NCBI RefSeq assembly: GCF_047654785.1
Contig: NZ_JASGKQ010000002.1
Location: forward strand, 434,001 to 498,000
Length of the DNA: 64,000 nucleotides
Origin: Pelomonas sp047654785
GTDB taxonomy: Bacteria; Pseudomonadota; Gammaproteobacteria; Burkholderiales; Burkholderiaceae_C
Direction: 5' to 3'
The translations under genes and the position numbers were made by a program. Each line of letters begins with the position of its first letter. The stretch's first letter is position 1. This document shows, piece after piece, positions 9,758-18,078 of this stretch. The notes beneath the pieces are model-generated. The model was not told the DNA's origin and did no database searches. It was given only the letters and a program-made list of their open reading frames with translations.

Positions 9758-11484
9758 CGGTGGACGACCACGAGGTCGTGCTGCCGCCGCCCGCCGCCAC
9801 GCCGCAGGCGGCCGAGCTGGCGCCCGCGCTGGCGGCCTGGCTGCAGCGCCTGCATGCCGCGGGCCTGGCCTGCCAGGGCGTGGCGCTGCATGCGGCGGAC
9901 CCGGCCTGGCGCGCGCCCTTCGAGCGCGCCGACGTGGCCGAGGCCTGGGCCGAGGCGCGCGTGCGCGTCACGCGCGACAGTCCCGTCGCGCTGAGCCGGG
10001 TGCCGTCCGGCGAGCTGCTGGCCGCGACCCACCTGGCGCTGCCCAGCGGCCAGCCCGGCATCGTCGGCGCGCTGCTGAGCCCGCCGCACAACGACCGCAG
10101 CCTGCAACTGCTGCTGCTGTCGCTGGGCTGGCTGCAGCTGACGCTCGCCGCGGCCAGCCTGGCGCACAACCAGCGCGCCGCCGAGCTGCTGGAGCTGATG
10201 GGCCACGTCGCGTCGCACCGGGACGCGCGCGCGGCGGCGCAGGACTGGGTCAACCGCACGGCCGCCTGGGCGCGGCGCGAGCTGCCGCCCGAGGGCCGGC
10301 TGCGGCTCTCGCTGTTCGAGGTGCGGCACGAGCGCGCGCGCTGGTGGGTGGCCGCCGACGTGGCCCATGCCGAGACCGGCAGCCCCGCCGTGCAGGCGGC
10401 CACCGAGGTCGCGCAGCGCGCCTTCGTCGAAGGCCGCGAGCTCGCCGAGGCCGAGGGCCAGGGCCAGGCCTGGGCGCTGCCGCTGCTGGACCAGGGCGAG
10501 GTCGCCGCGGTGCTGGTCGCACAGGGCGAGGTCTCGCCCGCGGCCCGGCTGGTGCTGCGCAGCAGCGCCGCGCTGGCCGAGCCGCTGCTGCGCCACTGGC
10601 GCGCGGCCGAGCTGCCGCTGCCGGTGCAGGCCTGGCGCGCGCTGCGCCGCGTGGCCGGCAGGCTGCGCGGCCCCGGGCACTGGGCCTGGAAGGCCGGCGC
10701 CGTCGCGGCGGCGCTGCTGCTGGCCGTGCTGCTGCTGGTGCCGGTGGACGACCGCGTCACGGCGCACACCGTCATCGAGGGCCGCACGCGCCAGCTCGTC
10801 ACCGCGCCGTTCGAGGGCTTCATCGCCGAGGCGCTGGTGCGCCCGGGCGACCGTGTGCGCCGGGGCCAGGTCCTGCTGAGGCTGGACGACCGCGAGCTGG
10901 TGCTGGAGCAGGCCCGGCTGCGCGGCGAGCGCGACCAGGCCGCCGGCCGGCTGCGCCAGGCCATGGCCGACCGCGAGGCGGCCGGCGTGGCGCTGGCCAG
11001 CGCCGAGCTGCAGGGCGCCGAGGGCCAGCTCGCGCTGGTCGAGGCCAGGCTGGCGCGCGCGCAGCTGGTGGCGCCCATCGACGGCCTGGTCGTCACCGGC
11101 GACTGGGTGCAGCAGCTGGGCGCGCCGGCCGAGCTGGGCAAGGAGATGTTCGAGATCGCGTCCGAGGGCTACCGCGTGGTGCTGCACGTGCCCGAGCGCG
11201 ACATCGCCCGCGTGCGCGCCGGCCAGCGCGGCGTGCTGCGCCTGGCGGGCCAGCCGCACGAGGGCCACGCGTTCGAGCTCAGCCGCGTGACCGCCACGGC
11301 CAGCGTGCAGGACGGCGCCAATGGCTTCCGCGCCGAGGCCGCCTGGGTGGGCGAGGCGCCGCCGCTGAGCCCCGGCATGCAGGGCGTGGCCAAGGTCGTC
11401 GTGGGCCGCGCCAACCTGCTGACGATCTGGACGCGCGAGTCCGTCGCCTGGCTGCGCCTGAAGCTCTGGCAGTACTGGATCTAG
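9754..11484 (+). CDS. HlyD-family membrane-fusion protein with large cytosolic N-terminal domain
   Basis: A 576-residue protein. Residues 1 to about 300 form an unusual soluble, Ala/Leu-rich domain that looks GAF-like (tentative). One transmembrane helix follows at about residues 314-331 (Ala/Leu/Val run ending LVPVDD). After that comes a typical HlyD periplasmic part: a lipoyl half (APFEGFIAEALVRPGD), a coiled-coil hairpin with many Arg/Glu/Gln, the second lipoyl half (APIDGLVVTGDWV) and a beta-barrel. Adaptors of type I systems normally have only a short cytosolic N-terminus, so the large domain is odd and could couple the adaptor to a cytosolic partner such as the SecA-like ATPase two genes on. 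The start overlaps tolC by 4 bp. Confidence 0.88.
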   Translation: MTVDDHEVVLPPPAATPQAAELAPALAAWLQRLHAAGLACQGVALHAADPAWRAPFERADVAEAWAEARVRVTRDSPVALSRVPSGELLAATHLALPSGQPGIVGALLSPPHNDRSLQLLLLSLGWLQLTLAAASLAHNQRAAELLELMGHVASHRDARAAAQDWVNRTAAWARRELPPEGRLRLSLFEVRHERARWWVAADVAHAETGSPAVQAATEVAQRAFVEGRELAEAEGQGQAWALPLLDQGEVAAVLVAQGEVSPAARLVLRSSAALAEPLLRHWRAAELPLPVQAWRALRRVAGRLRGPGHWAWKAGAVAAALLLAVLLLVPVDDRVTAHTVIEGRTRQLVTAPFEGFIAEALVRPGDRVRRGQVLLRLDDRELVLEQARLRGERDQAAGRLRQAMADREAAGVALASAELQGAEGQLALVEARLARAQLVAPIDGLVVTGDWVQQLGAPAELGKEMFEIASEGYRVVLHVPERDIARVRAGQRGVLRLAGQPHEGHAFELSRVTATASVQDGANGFRAEAAWVGEAPPLSPGMQGVAKVVVGRANLLTIWTRESVAWLRLKLWQYWI

Positions 11485-11488
11485 CCCC

Positions 11489-13642
11489 ATGCAGGCGCTG
11501 CTGTCCGAGCACTGGCATGCGCTGCGGCACCTGCGGCCGCGCCTGCGCGACGGCGTGGAGCCGCTGCACCGCCGCCTGCGCGGCCGCGCCTGGGTGCTGC
11601 TGTCCGACCCGGTCAGCCAGCGCTTCCACCGCATGACGCCCGAGGTCTGGCAGGTGCTGTCGCTGTGCGACGGCCGCCGCACGCTGGACCAGGTGTGGGA
11701 CGCCGCCTGCGCGGCGGCCGGCGACGGCGGCGGCAGCATCTCGCAGCACGAGCTGGTGCAGCTGGTGTCCGCGCTGCACGCCAACGACCTGCTGCAGACC
11801 CAGGTGTCGCCCGATGCCGGCGAGGTGCTGGAGCGCTTCCAGCGCCAGCGCAAGGCCAAGATCAAGCAGAACTGGCTGAACCTGATGAGCCTGCGGCTGC
11901 CGCTGCTCCACCCCGATGCCTGGTTCGACCGGCAGGCCGGCCTGGCGCGGGCGCTGTCCAGCCTGCCGGCGCTGCTGCTGTGGCTGGCGCTGGTCGTGCC
12001 TGCGGCGGTGCTCGGCGCGCAGCACTGGCAGGCGCTGACCGAGAACCTGTCCGACCGCGTGCTGTCCGCCGGCAACCTGGTGCTGCTGTGGTTCGTCTAC
12101 CCCGCCGTCAAGGCCGCGCATGAATGGGCGCACGGCCTGGCCGTGAAGGCGCGCGGCGGCACGGTGCGCGAGATCGGGCTGCTGTTCATCGTCTTCGCGC
12201 CGGTGCCCTACGTGGACGCCACCTCGTCGTACCGCTTCCCGTCCAAGTGGGCGCGCGCGCAGGTGGCGGCGGCCGGCATCATGGCCGAGCTGGCGCTGGG
12301 CGCCGTGGCGCTGTACGTGTGGCTGGCGGCCGAGCCGGGCTGGATCACGGCGGTGGCCTACAACGTCATCCTCATCGCCGGCGTGTCCACGCTGCTGGTC
12401 AACGGCAACCCGCTGATGCGCTACGACGGCTACTTCATCGCCACCGACCTGCTGGAGCTGCCCAACCTCGCGCAGCGCGCCCAGGCCTACTGGGTCTACC
12501 TGAGCGACCGCTTCCTGTTCGGTGCGAAGGACGCCGAGCCGCCGCTGGCAGCCTCGCGCGGCGAGCGCCGGATCCTCGCGCTCTACGGCGCCGTCGCGCC
12601 GGTCTACCGCTTCCTCGTCATGATCGGGCTGATCTGGTTCGTCGCCGGCGAGTACCTGCTGCTGGGCGTGGTCATGGCCGTCATGGCGGCGTGGCAGGCG
12701 CTGGCGATGCCGCTGTGGAAGGCCTGGAAGCACCTGGACGAGGGCGGCTCGCTGGCGCGCCGCCGCGCCGCGGCCAAGCGGCGCGCGCTGCTGATGGCGG
12801 CCGGCGCGCTGGCCGTCCTGGGCCTGCTGCCGCTGCCGTTCTACTCGGTGCACCAGGGCGTGGTCTGGCTGCCCGACGAGGCGCTGGTGCGCGCCGACGC
12901 GGCCGGGCAGATCAGCGCCGTCCACGCGCCGCCCGGCAGCGCCGTGGCGCGCGGCGGCGCGATCCTGCGGATCGACAACCTGCCGCTGCAGGCCGAGCTG
13001 ACCCAGGCCGCCGCCGCGCTGGCGCAGGCCGAGGCCAGCCTGCGCCGCGCCGAGGTGGCCGAGCCGGCCCGGGCCCAGCCGCTGCGCAGCGAGCTGGCCG
13101 CGCGCCAGGCGCGCTACGCAGAGGCCCGCGCCCGCGTGGCCGCGCTGGACGTGGCGGCCGCCGTCGCCGGCCGCTGGGTGCCCGATGCCCCCACCGAGCT
13201 GGCCGGCCGCGCGGTCAAGCGCGGCGAGCTGCTGGGCTACCTCGTCGCCGGCCCGGCCGACCGGGTGCGCGTGGCCGTCACGCAGGAGGACGCCGACCTC
13301 GTCAAGCACCGCGCGCGCGCCGTCCAGGTGCGGCTGCTGCAGTGGCCGCATGCGGTGCGCGACGCGCAGGTGCGCCGCGAGGTGCCGGGCGGCGGTTTCG
13401 AGCTGGTGTCGGCCGCGCTGGGCTCGCTGGCCGGCGGCGAGATCGGCGTGGACCCGGCCCGGGAAGGCGGCCGGCACAGCCTGCGCCGCGTCTTCGACCT
13501 CGAGCTGCAGCTCGCCCGGCCCGCGCCCGGCGCCGTGTTCGGCGACAAGGTCTGGGTGCGTTTCGACCTGGGCGCCACGCCGCTGGCCGTGCAGTGGCTG
13601 CTGCGGCTGCGCCAGGCCTTCCTGGCCCGCCTCAATGTCTGA
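11489..13642 (+). CDS. M50-family membrane zinc metalloprotease fused to PqqD-like and HlyD-like segments
   Basis: A 717-residue polytopic protein. The N-terminus (about residues 25-110) resembles a PqqD-type peptide-binding domain (RFHRMTPEVWQVLSLCDG). The membrane core carries the site-2-protease zinc motif HEWAH (residues 211-215) and the second M50 motif NPLMRYDG (residues 307-314), both intact, so the protein should be catalytically competent. Several transmembrane helices surround them. After about residue 460 a periplasmic lipoyl/coiled-coil/barrel segment like HlyD follows. This architecture resembles the 'putative peptide zinc metalloprotease' group found near peptide-export genes. 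It starts 4 bp after the HlyD gene and overlaps the SecA-like gene by 8 bp. A role in processing or passing exported peptides or proteins is inferred. Confidence 0.85.
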   Translation: MQALLSEHWHALRHLRPRLRDGVEPLHRRLRGRAWVLLSDPVSQRFHRMTPEVWQVLSLCDGRRTLDQVWDAACAAAGDGGGSISQHELVQLVSALHANDLLQTQVSPDAGEVLERFQRQRKAKIKQNWLNLMSLRLPLLHPDAWFDRQAGLARALSSLPALLLWLALVVPAAVLGAQHWQALTENLSDRVLSAGNLVLLWFVYPAVKAAHEWAHGLAVKARGGTVREIGLLFIVFAPVPYVDATSSYRFPSKWARAQVAAAGIMAELALGAVALYVWLAAEPGWITAVAYNVILIAGVSTLLVNGNPLMRYDGYFIATDLLELPNLAQRAQAYWVYLSDRFLFGAKDAEPPLAASRGERRILALYGAVAPVYRFLVMIGLIWFVAGEYLLLGVVMAVMAAWQALAMPLWKAWKHLDEGGSLARRRAAAKRRALLMAAGALAVLGLLPLPFYSVHQGVVWLPDEALVRADAAGQISAVHAPPGSAVARGGAILRIDNLPLQAELTQAAAALAQAEASLRRAEVAEPARAQPLRSELAARQARYAEARARVAALDVAAAVAGRWVPDAPTELAGRAVKRGELLGYLVAGPADRVRVAVTQEDADLVKHRARAVQVRLLQWPHAVRDAQVRREVPGGGFELVSAALGSLAGGEIGVDPAREGGRHSLRRVFDLELQLARPAPGAVFGDKVWVRFDLGATPLAVQWLLRLRQAFLARLNV

Positions 13643-15641
13643 CGCCGCCGCCACTGCCGACCTGCGCTGGCTGCGCGCGCTGGCCGGCCCCGAGTTCCGC
13701 CGCGCCGACACGCTGCGCGACGAGCGCGGCGCCGAGGGCGGCGCCAGGCTGGAGCGCTGGCTGCGCGACGCGGCCGGCTGGCTGCCGGTGCGCGCCGAGC
13801 CGGCCCGGCGCATCGCCGCGCTGCAGGCCGCCATCGCCGCGCTGCCGCTGCGCGACGCCGCGGACGACGGCGTGCGCGGGCTGCTGCGGGCCGCGATGGC
13901 CGCGCTGCGCGCCGACGCGGCCGACCCCGCCGCGCTCGCGCAGGCGCTGGGCGCGGTGGGCGAGGGCGCGCGGCGCACGCTGGGCCTGTGGCCGCACGCG
14001 GTGCAGTTCGCCGGTGCGCGCCTCCTGATCACCGGGCGGCTGGCCGAGATGCGCACCGGCGAGGGCAAGACGCTGGTCGCCGCGCTCGCCGCCACCGTGA
14101 TGGCCGCCAGCGGCGCGCGCGTGCACGTGGTCAGCACCAACGACTACCTGGCCGAGCGCGACTGCGGCGAGATGCAGGCGCTGTTCGCGTTCTTCGGCCT
14201 CGACGGCGGCTTCGTCAAGGGCGGCATGGCGCCCGACGAGCGCCGCGCCGCCTACCGCCACGCCATCTGCTACGTCAGCGGCAAGGAGCTGGTGTTCGAC
14301 TACCTGAAGGACCGCCTCGCCGGCCACGGCCTGCTGCCGGCGCGCGTCGCGGGGCTGCGCGGCTTCGTGCGCGGCGACGCCGCCGAGCCGCTGATCCCGG
14401 CGCTGCACGTCGCCATCGTCGACGAGGCCGACAGCGTGCTCATCGACGAGGCCCGCACGCCGATGATCATCTCGCAGGAGGCCGAGGGCCTGCACGAGCC
14501 CGCGCTGCTCGCCTGGGCCATGGCCGGCGCGCGGGCGCTGCGCGAGGGCGAGCACTTCCGGCGCGCCGACGGGCGGCGCGAGATCGAGCTGCTGCCCGCC
14601 GCCGTGGACGCCTGCCCGCCGCTGCCCGGCGACGTGCGCCCCGTCTGGCGCGCGCGCGCCTGGCGCGAGCAGGTGCTGCGCCAGGCGCTGACGGCGCTGC
14701 ACCTGTACCAGCGCGACCAGCACTACATCCTCGCGCCCGGCGAGAAGCCCGAGGAGGGCCTGAAGGTGCAGATCGTCGACGAGAGCACCGGCCGCGTGAT
14801 GGCCGACCGCAGCTGGGAGCAGGGCCTGCACCAGCTCATCGAGACCAAGGAGGGCGTGCCGCTGACGAAGGGCCGGGACACGCTGGCGCGCATGACCTTC
14901 CAGCGCTTCTTCCGCCGCTACTACCTGCTCGCGGGCCTGACCGGCACGGCCGCCGAGGCGGCCACGGAGCTGTGGTCCACCTACCGGCTGCGCGTGCGCC
15001 GGCTGCCGACCCACCGGCCCGTGCAGCGCCGCGAGCTGCCCGCCGCCTGCTTCGCCGACGCCGCCGCCAAGTGGCGGGCCGTGGCCGGCGAGGCCATCGC
15101 CGCCGCCGCGCGCGGCCAGGCCGTGCTGGTGGGCACGCGCAGCGTCGAGGCCAGCGAGGCCGCGATGGCGGCGCTGCTGGCGCGCGGTGCCGAGGCCACC
15201 GTGCTGAACGCGCGGCAGGACGCCGAGGAGGCCGCCATCGTCGGCCGCGCCGGCGCGTCGGGCCGCATCACGGTGGCCACCAACATGGCCGGCCGCGGCA
15301 CCGACATCAAGCCCGACCCGGCGGCCCTGGCCGCGGGCGGGCTGCACGTCATCCTGACCGAATACCACGAGTCCCCGCGCGTGGACCGCCAGCTGTTCGG
15401 CCGCAGCGGCCGCCAGGGCCAGGTGGGCAGCGTGCGCGCGATGGTCGCGGCCGACGACCCGCTGTTCAAGACCCTGCCCGCGCCGCTGCGCGCCGCGCTC
15501 GCGCGCGGCCGGGGCCTGCCGCTGGCCGTGCGCCTGGCGCAACGCGACGCTGAACGCCGCGCCTGGCAAGCCCGAAAACAAACCCTGCGCCAAGACCGCG
15601 AATTGCATCGCATCATCGGCATCGCCGGTTCCACGACATGA
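13635..15641 (+). CDS. SecA-like translocation ATPase, C-terminally short
   Basis: A 668-residue protein starting at ATG 13635 within the end of the M50 gene. SecA motor motifs are intact: Walker A MRTGEGKT (residues 139-146), DEAD box (263-266) followed by SVLIDEARTP, a preprotein cross-linking-like region, NMAGRGTDIK, and arginine-finger motif VI GRSGRQG (from residue 589). Canonical SecA is about 900 residues; here only about 70 residues follow motif VI, so the helical wing domain and the Cys/His zinc tail are missing. The conserved GTNNE-type segment is replaced by VSGKE before the FDYLKD motif. The position inside an HlyD/TolC/M50 operon says it is not the housekeeping SecA. Most likely it is the energising subunit of a dedicated export machine (inference). 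Confidence 0.88.
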   Translation: MSDAAATADLRWLRALAGPEFRRADTLRDERGAEGGARLERWLRDAAGWLPVRAEPARRIAALQAAIAALPLRDAADDGVRGLLRAAMAALRADAADPAALAQALGAVGEGARRTLGLWPHAVQFAGARLLITGRLAEMRTGEGKTLVAALAATVMAASGARVHVVSTNDYLAERDCGEMQALFAFFGLDGGFVKGGMAPDERRAAYRHAICYVSGKELVFDYLKDRLAGHGLLPARVAGLRGFVRGDAAEPLIPALHVAIVDEADSVLIDEARTPMIISQEAEGLHEPALLAWAMAGARALREGEHFRRADGRREIELLPAAVDACPPLPGDVRPVWRARAWREQVLRQALTALHLYQRDQHYILAPGEKPEEGLKVQIVDESTGRVMADRSWEQGLHQLIETKEGVPLTKGRDTLARMTFQRFFRRYYLLAGLTGTAAEAATELWSTYRLRVRRLPTHRPVQRRELPAACFADAAAKWRAVAGEAIAAAARGQAVLVGTRSVEASEAAMAALLARGAEATVLNARQDAEEAAIVGRAGASGRITVATNMAGRGTDIKPDPAALAAGGLHVILTEYHESPRVDRQLFGRSGRQGQVGSVRAMVAADDPLFKTLPAPLRAALARGRGLPLAVRLAQRDAERRAWQARKQTLRQDRELHRIIGIAGSTT

Positions 15642-16441
15642 AGCCCACGACTTTCCTCCTCGCACTGCTCTGCCTGCCCGCCGCCGCGCAGGAGTACGAC
15701 TGCATGATCGAGCCCGCGCAGACGGTGGAGATCCGCAGTCCCGTCGTGGGCATCCTCGAGCGCGTGCACGCGCGCCGCGGCGAGGCCATCCGGCAGGGCC
15801 AGGTGCTGGTCAGCATCGAAAGCAGCGTGGAGGCCAGCGCGGCCGACTCGGCCCGGGCGCGCGCCGACGCCCAGGGGCAGGCCCAGCTGGCGCAGGCCAA
15901 GGTGGACGCGCTGCGCGAGAAGGCGCGCCGGCTGCAGGACCTGCTGGCCGAGGAATTCGTCTCGGCGCAGGCGGTCGAGGACGCGCAGGCCGAGCTGAAG
16001 CTCGCCGAGGCCGAGCTGCGGACCGCCGCGGAGAACCACCAGATCGCCCGCCTCGACCACCGCCAGGCCGTCGACCAGCTGCGCCGCCGCCAGATCCTGG
16101 CGCCGTTCAGCGGCGTGGTGGTGGACCAGTACCTCTACCCCGGCGCGCTGATGGACAGCAGCGACACCAAGAAGCCGGTGCTGAAGATCGCGCAGACCCA
16201 CCCGCTGAAGGTGCAGGCGCTGCTGCCGGTGAAGGCGTTCACGCAGGTCCGGGTGGGGCAGACGGTCAGCGTCACGCCCGAGGCGCCGTTCGCCGACCGG
16301 CCCATCCAGGCCCGGGTGCGCACCGTGGACCGCGTGGTGGACGCCGCCGCCGGCACCTTCGGCATCGTCGCCGAGATCCCCAACGCCCGGGGCGAGCTGC
16401 CGGCGGGGCTGCGCTGCCGGGTCCGGCTGCAGGGCCGATGA
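15638..16441 (+). CDS. Small exported HlyD-type periplasmic adaptor
   Basis: A 267-residue protein with a signal peptide (MKPTTFLLALLCLPAAAQ), two lipoyl halves (SPVVGILERVHARRGE and APFSGVVVDQYLYPG) flanking a short coiled-coil hairpin, and a beta-barrel. It is the second classical adaptor of the operon but has no N-terminal membrane anchor; a single Cys (residue 22) lies shortly after the predicted cleavage site without a proper lipobox. It overlaps the SecA-like gene and the following hydrolase gene by 4 bp each. It probably works with the TolC protein at 8414-9757. Confidence 0.85.
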   Translation: MKPTTFLLALLCLPAAAQEYDCMIEPAQTVEIRSPVVGILERVHARRGEAIRQGQVLVSIESSVEASAADSARARADAQGQAQLAQAKVDALREKARRLQDLLAEEFVSAQAVEDAQAELKLAEAELRTAAENHQIARLDHRQAVDQLRRRQILAPFSGVVVDQYLYPGALMDSSDTKKPVLKIAQTHPLKVQALLPVKAFTQVRVGQTVSVTPEAPFADRPIQARVRTVDRVVDAAAGTFGIVAEIPNARGELPAGLRCRVRLQGR

Positions 16442-17553
16442 AGCCGCCCGGCCCGCTCGTCCGGCAGATGCGCGGCGCCAGCCGCCTGGCGGTGGACGCC
16501 ACCACCGGTGTCGCCGACCTGGTCGAGGCCCTGCATGCCGGGATCGCGCGGCTGCCGCTGGCGGCGCCGCGCCCGCGCACCGGGGGCGTCGCCGGGCTGG
16601 TGTACCGCAGCGTGCGCGGCGTGGCGGGGCTGGTGGGCGGCGGGCTGGACGCCGCGCTGGGCGCCCTCGCCCCGCTGGCGGCGCCGGCCGGCCCCGAGCC
16701 GGCGAACGCGCTCGTGGCCGCGCTCAACGGCGTGCTGGGGGACTACCTGGACGACACGGCCAACCCGCTGGCCACGCCCATGGGCCTGCACCCGCTGGTG
16801 GACGGCGCCGCCGGCCCGCCGCTGGTGCTCCTGCACGGCCTGTGCATGAACGAGGCGCAGTGGCGCCGCGAGGGCGCCGACTTCCCTGCCGCGCTCGCGG
16901 GCCTGGGCTACCGGCCCTGGGGCCTGCGCTACAACAGCGGCCGCGCGGTCTGGCGCAACGGCGCCGAGCTCGCCGGGCTGCTCGACGACCTGCCCGGCCC
17001 GCTGGTGCTGCTCGGCCACAGCATGGGCGGCCTGGTCGCGCGCAGCGCCCTCTGGCATGCGCAGCGCGAGGGGCTGCACTGGCCGCGGCGCCTGCGCCGG
17101 CTCGTCACGCTGGGCACGCCGCACCTGGGCGCGCCGCTGGAGCGGGGCGGCCAGCAACTGCAGCAGCTGCTGGCCCTCAGCGCCTACTCGCGCCCGCTGG
17201 CGGCCCTGGCCGCGCGGCGCAGCGCCGGCATCCGCGACCTGCGCCACGGCAGCCTGATCGAGGCCGACGCCGGCCGGGCCAGCCGCATCCCGCTGCCCGA
17301 CGGCGTGGCCTGCCATGCCGTCGCGGCCACCACCGCGCGCGCGCCCGCCGGCCCGCCGGCGCGCTGGCTGGGCGACGGCCTCGTGCCCGTGGCCAGCGCG
17401 CTCGGCCAGCACCGGGACCCGGCGCGGCGTTTGCGCTTCACCGACACTGCCTGCTTCCCCGGCCTCGGCCACCTCGGCCTGCAGACCGATCCGGCCGTGC
17501 TGGCCCGGCTGCGGGCCTGGCTGGCGCCGGGAGAGGCTGAGGGCATGTCCTGA
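16438..17553 (+). CDS. Alpha/beta hydrolase, lipase/PGAP1-like
   Basis: A 371-residue protein. After an N-terminal region of about 120 residues without a signal peptide comes a lipase fold: an oxyanion-type strand LVLLHGLCMNEAQW, the nucleophile elbow GHSMGG with Ser195, a conserved GTPHLGAPLE after it, and a likely acid/His pair near DGLVPVASA and PGLGHLGL. This is the triacylglycerol-lipase/PGAP1-like pattern. It is translationally coupled (4-bp overlap) to the export operon. The neighbouring giant protein also contains a lipase-like GHSRG domain, but whether the two are related in function is unknown. The substrate cannot be read from sequence. Confidence 0.8.
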   Translation: MKPPGPLVRQMRGASRLAVDATTGVADLVEALHAGIARLPLAAPRPRTGGVAGLVYRSVRGVAGLVGGGLDAALGALAPLAAPAGPEPANALVAALNGVLGDYLDDTANPLATPMGLHPLVDGAAGPPLVLLHGLCMNEAQWRREGADFPAALAGLGYRPWGLRYNSGRAVWRNGAELAGLLDDLPGPLVLLGHSMGGLVARSALWHAQREGLHWPRRLRRLVTLGTPHLGAPLERGGQQLQQLLALSAYSRPLAALAARRSAGIRDLRHGSLIEADAGRASRIPLPDGVACHAVAATTARAPAGPPARWLGDGLVPVASALGQHRDPARRLRFTDTACFPGLGHLGLQTDPAVLARLRAWLAPGEAEGMS

Positions 17554-18056
17554 TGGTCAAGGCCTGGCTCGCCCCGCTGCGCTGGCTGGTCCGCGCCGCC
17601 CTGGCGCTGCTCATCCTGTTCGAGGAATGGGGCTGGGAGCCGCTGCGGCGCGGGTTCGCGCGGCTGGCGCGGCTGCCGCTCATCCGGCGGCTGGAGGCGC
17701 GGCTCGCACGCCTGCCGCCGCGCTGGGCGCTGGTGGCGCTGGTGCTGCCCAGCCTGCTGATCGTGCCGGTCAAGCTGCTGGCCGTGGGCCTGGTGGCGAC
17801 CGGCCGCGTCGCGCTGGGCCTGGCCGTCGTCGTCGCGGCCAAGCTCGTCGGCACGGCGCTGCTGGCCTGGCTGTTCCAGCTGCTGCAGCCGGCGCTGCTG
17901 CAACTGCCCTGGTTCGCCCGCCTCTACGCGCGCTGGACGTGCTGGAAGGCCGAACTGCTGGCCTGGGTGCGCGCCAGCGCGGTGTGGCGCATGGCGCGGG
18001 CGGTCAAACTGCGGGTGAGGCGGCTGCTGCGCCGCCACCCGCCTCCGGCGGCCTAG
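17553..18056 (+). CDS. Small basic membrane protein of unknown function
   Basis: A 167-residue protein whose ATG overlaps the stop of the hydrolase gene by one base (TGATG), making it the last gene of the operon. It has an N-terminal hydrophobic helix, a central pair of hydrophobic helices (about residues 55-110) and Arg-rich ends, ending in an Arg/Pro/Ala tail. I do not recognise the family. Two to three membrane spans with basic cytosolic ends are likely. Confidence 0.7.
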   Translation: MVKAWLAPLRWLVRAALALLILFEEWGWEPLRRGFARLARLPLIRRLEARLARLPPRWALVALVLPSLLIVPVKLLAVGLVATGRVALGLAVVVAAKLVGTALLAWLFQLLQPALLQLPWFARLYARWTCWKAELLAWVRASAVWRMARAVKLRVRRLLRRHPPPAA

Positions 18057-18078
18057 AACGACTCCAAGGACGGAAACC

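Noticed and set aside
9640..12075. An 811-codon minus-strand open frame over the HlyD and M50 genes
   Set aside because: Low-complexity Gln/Arg/Ala/Leu product; the plus-strand genes have catalytic motifs, overlapping starts and expected lengths.
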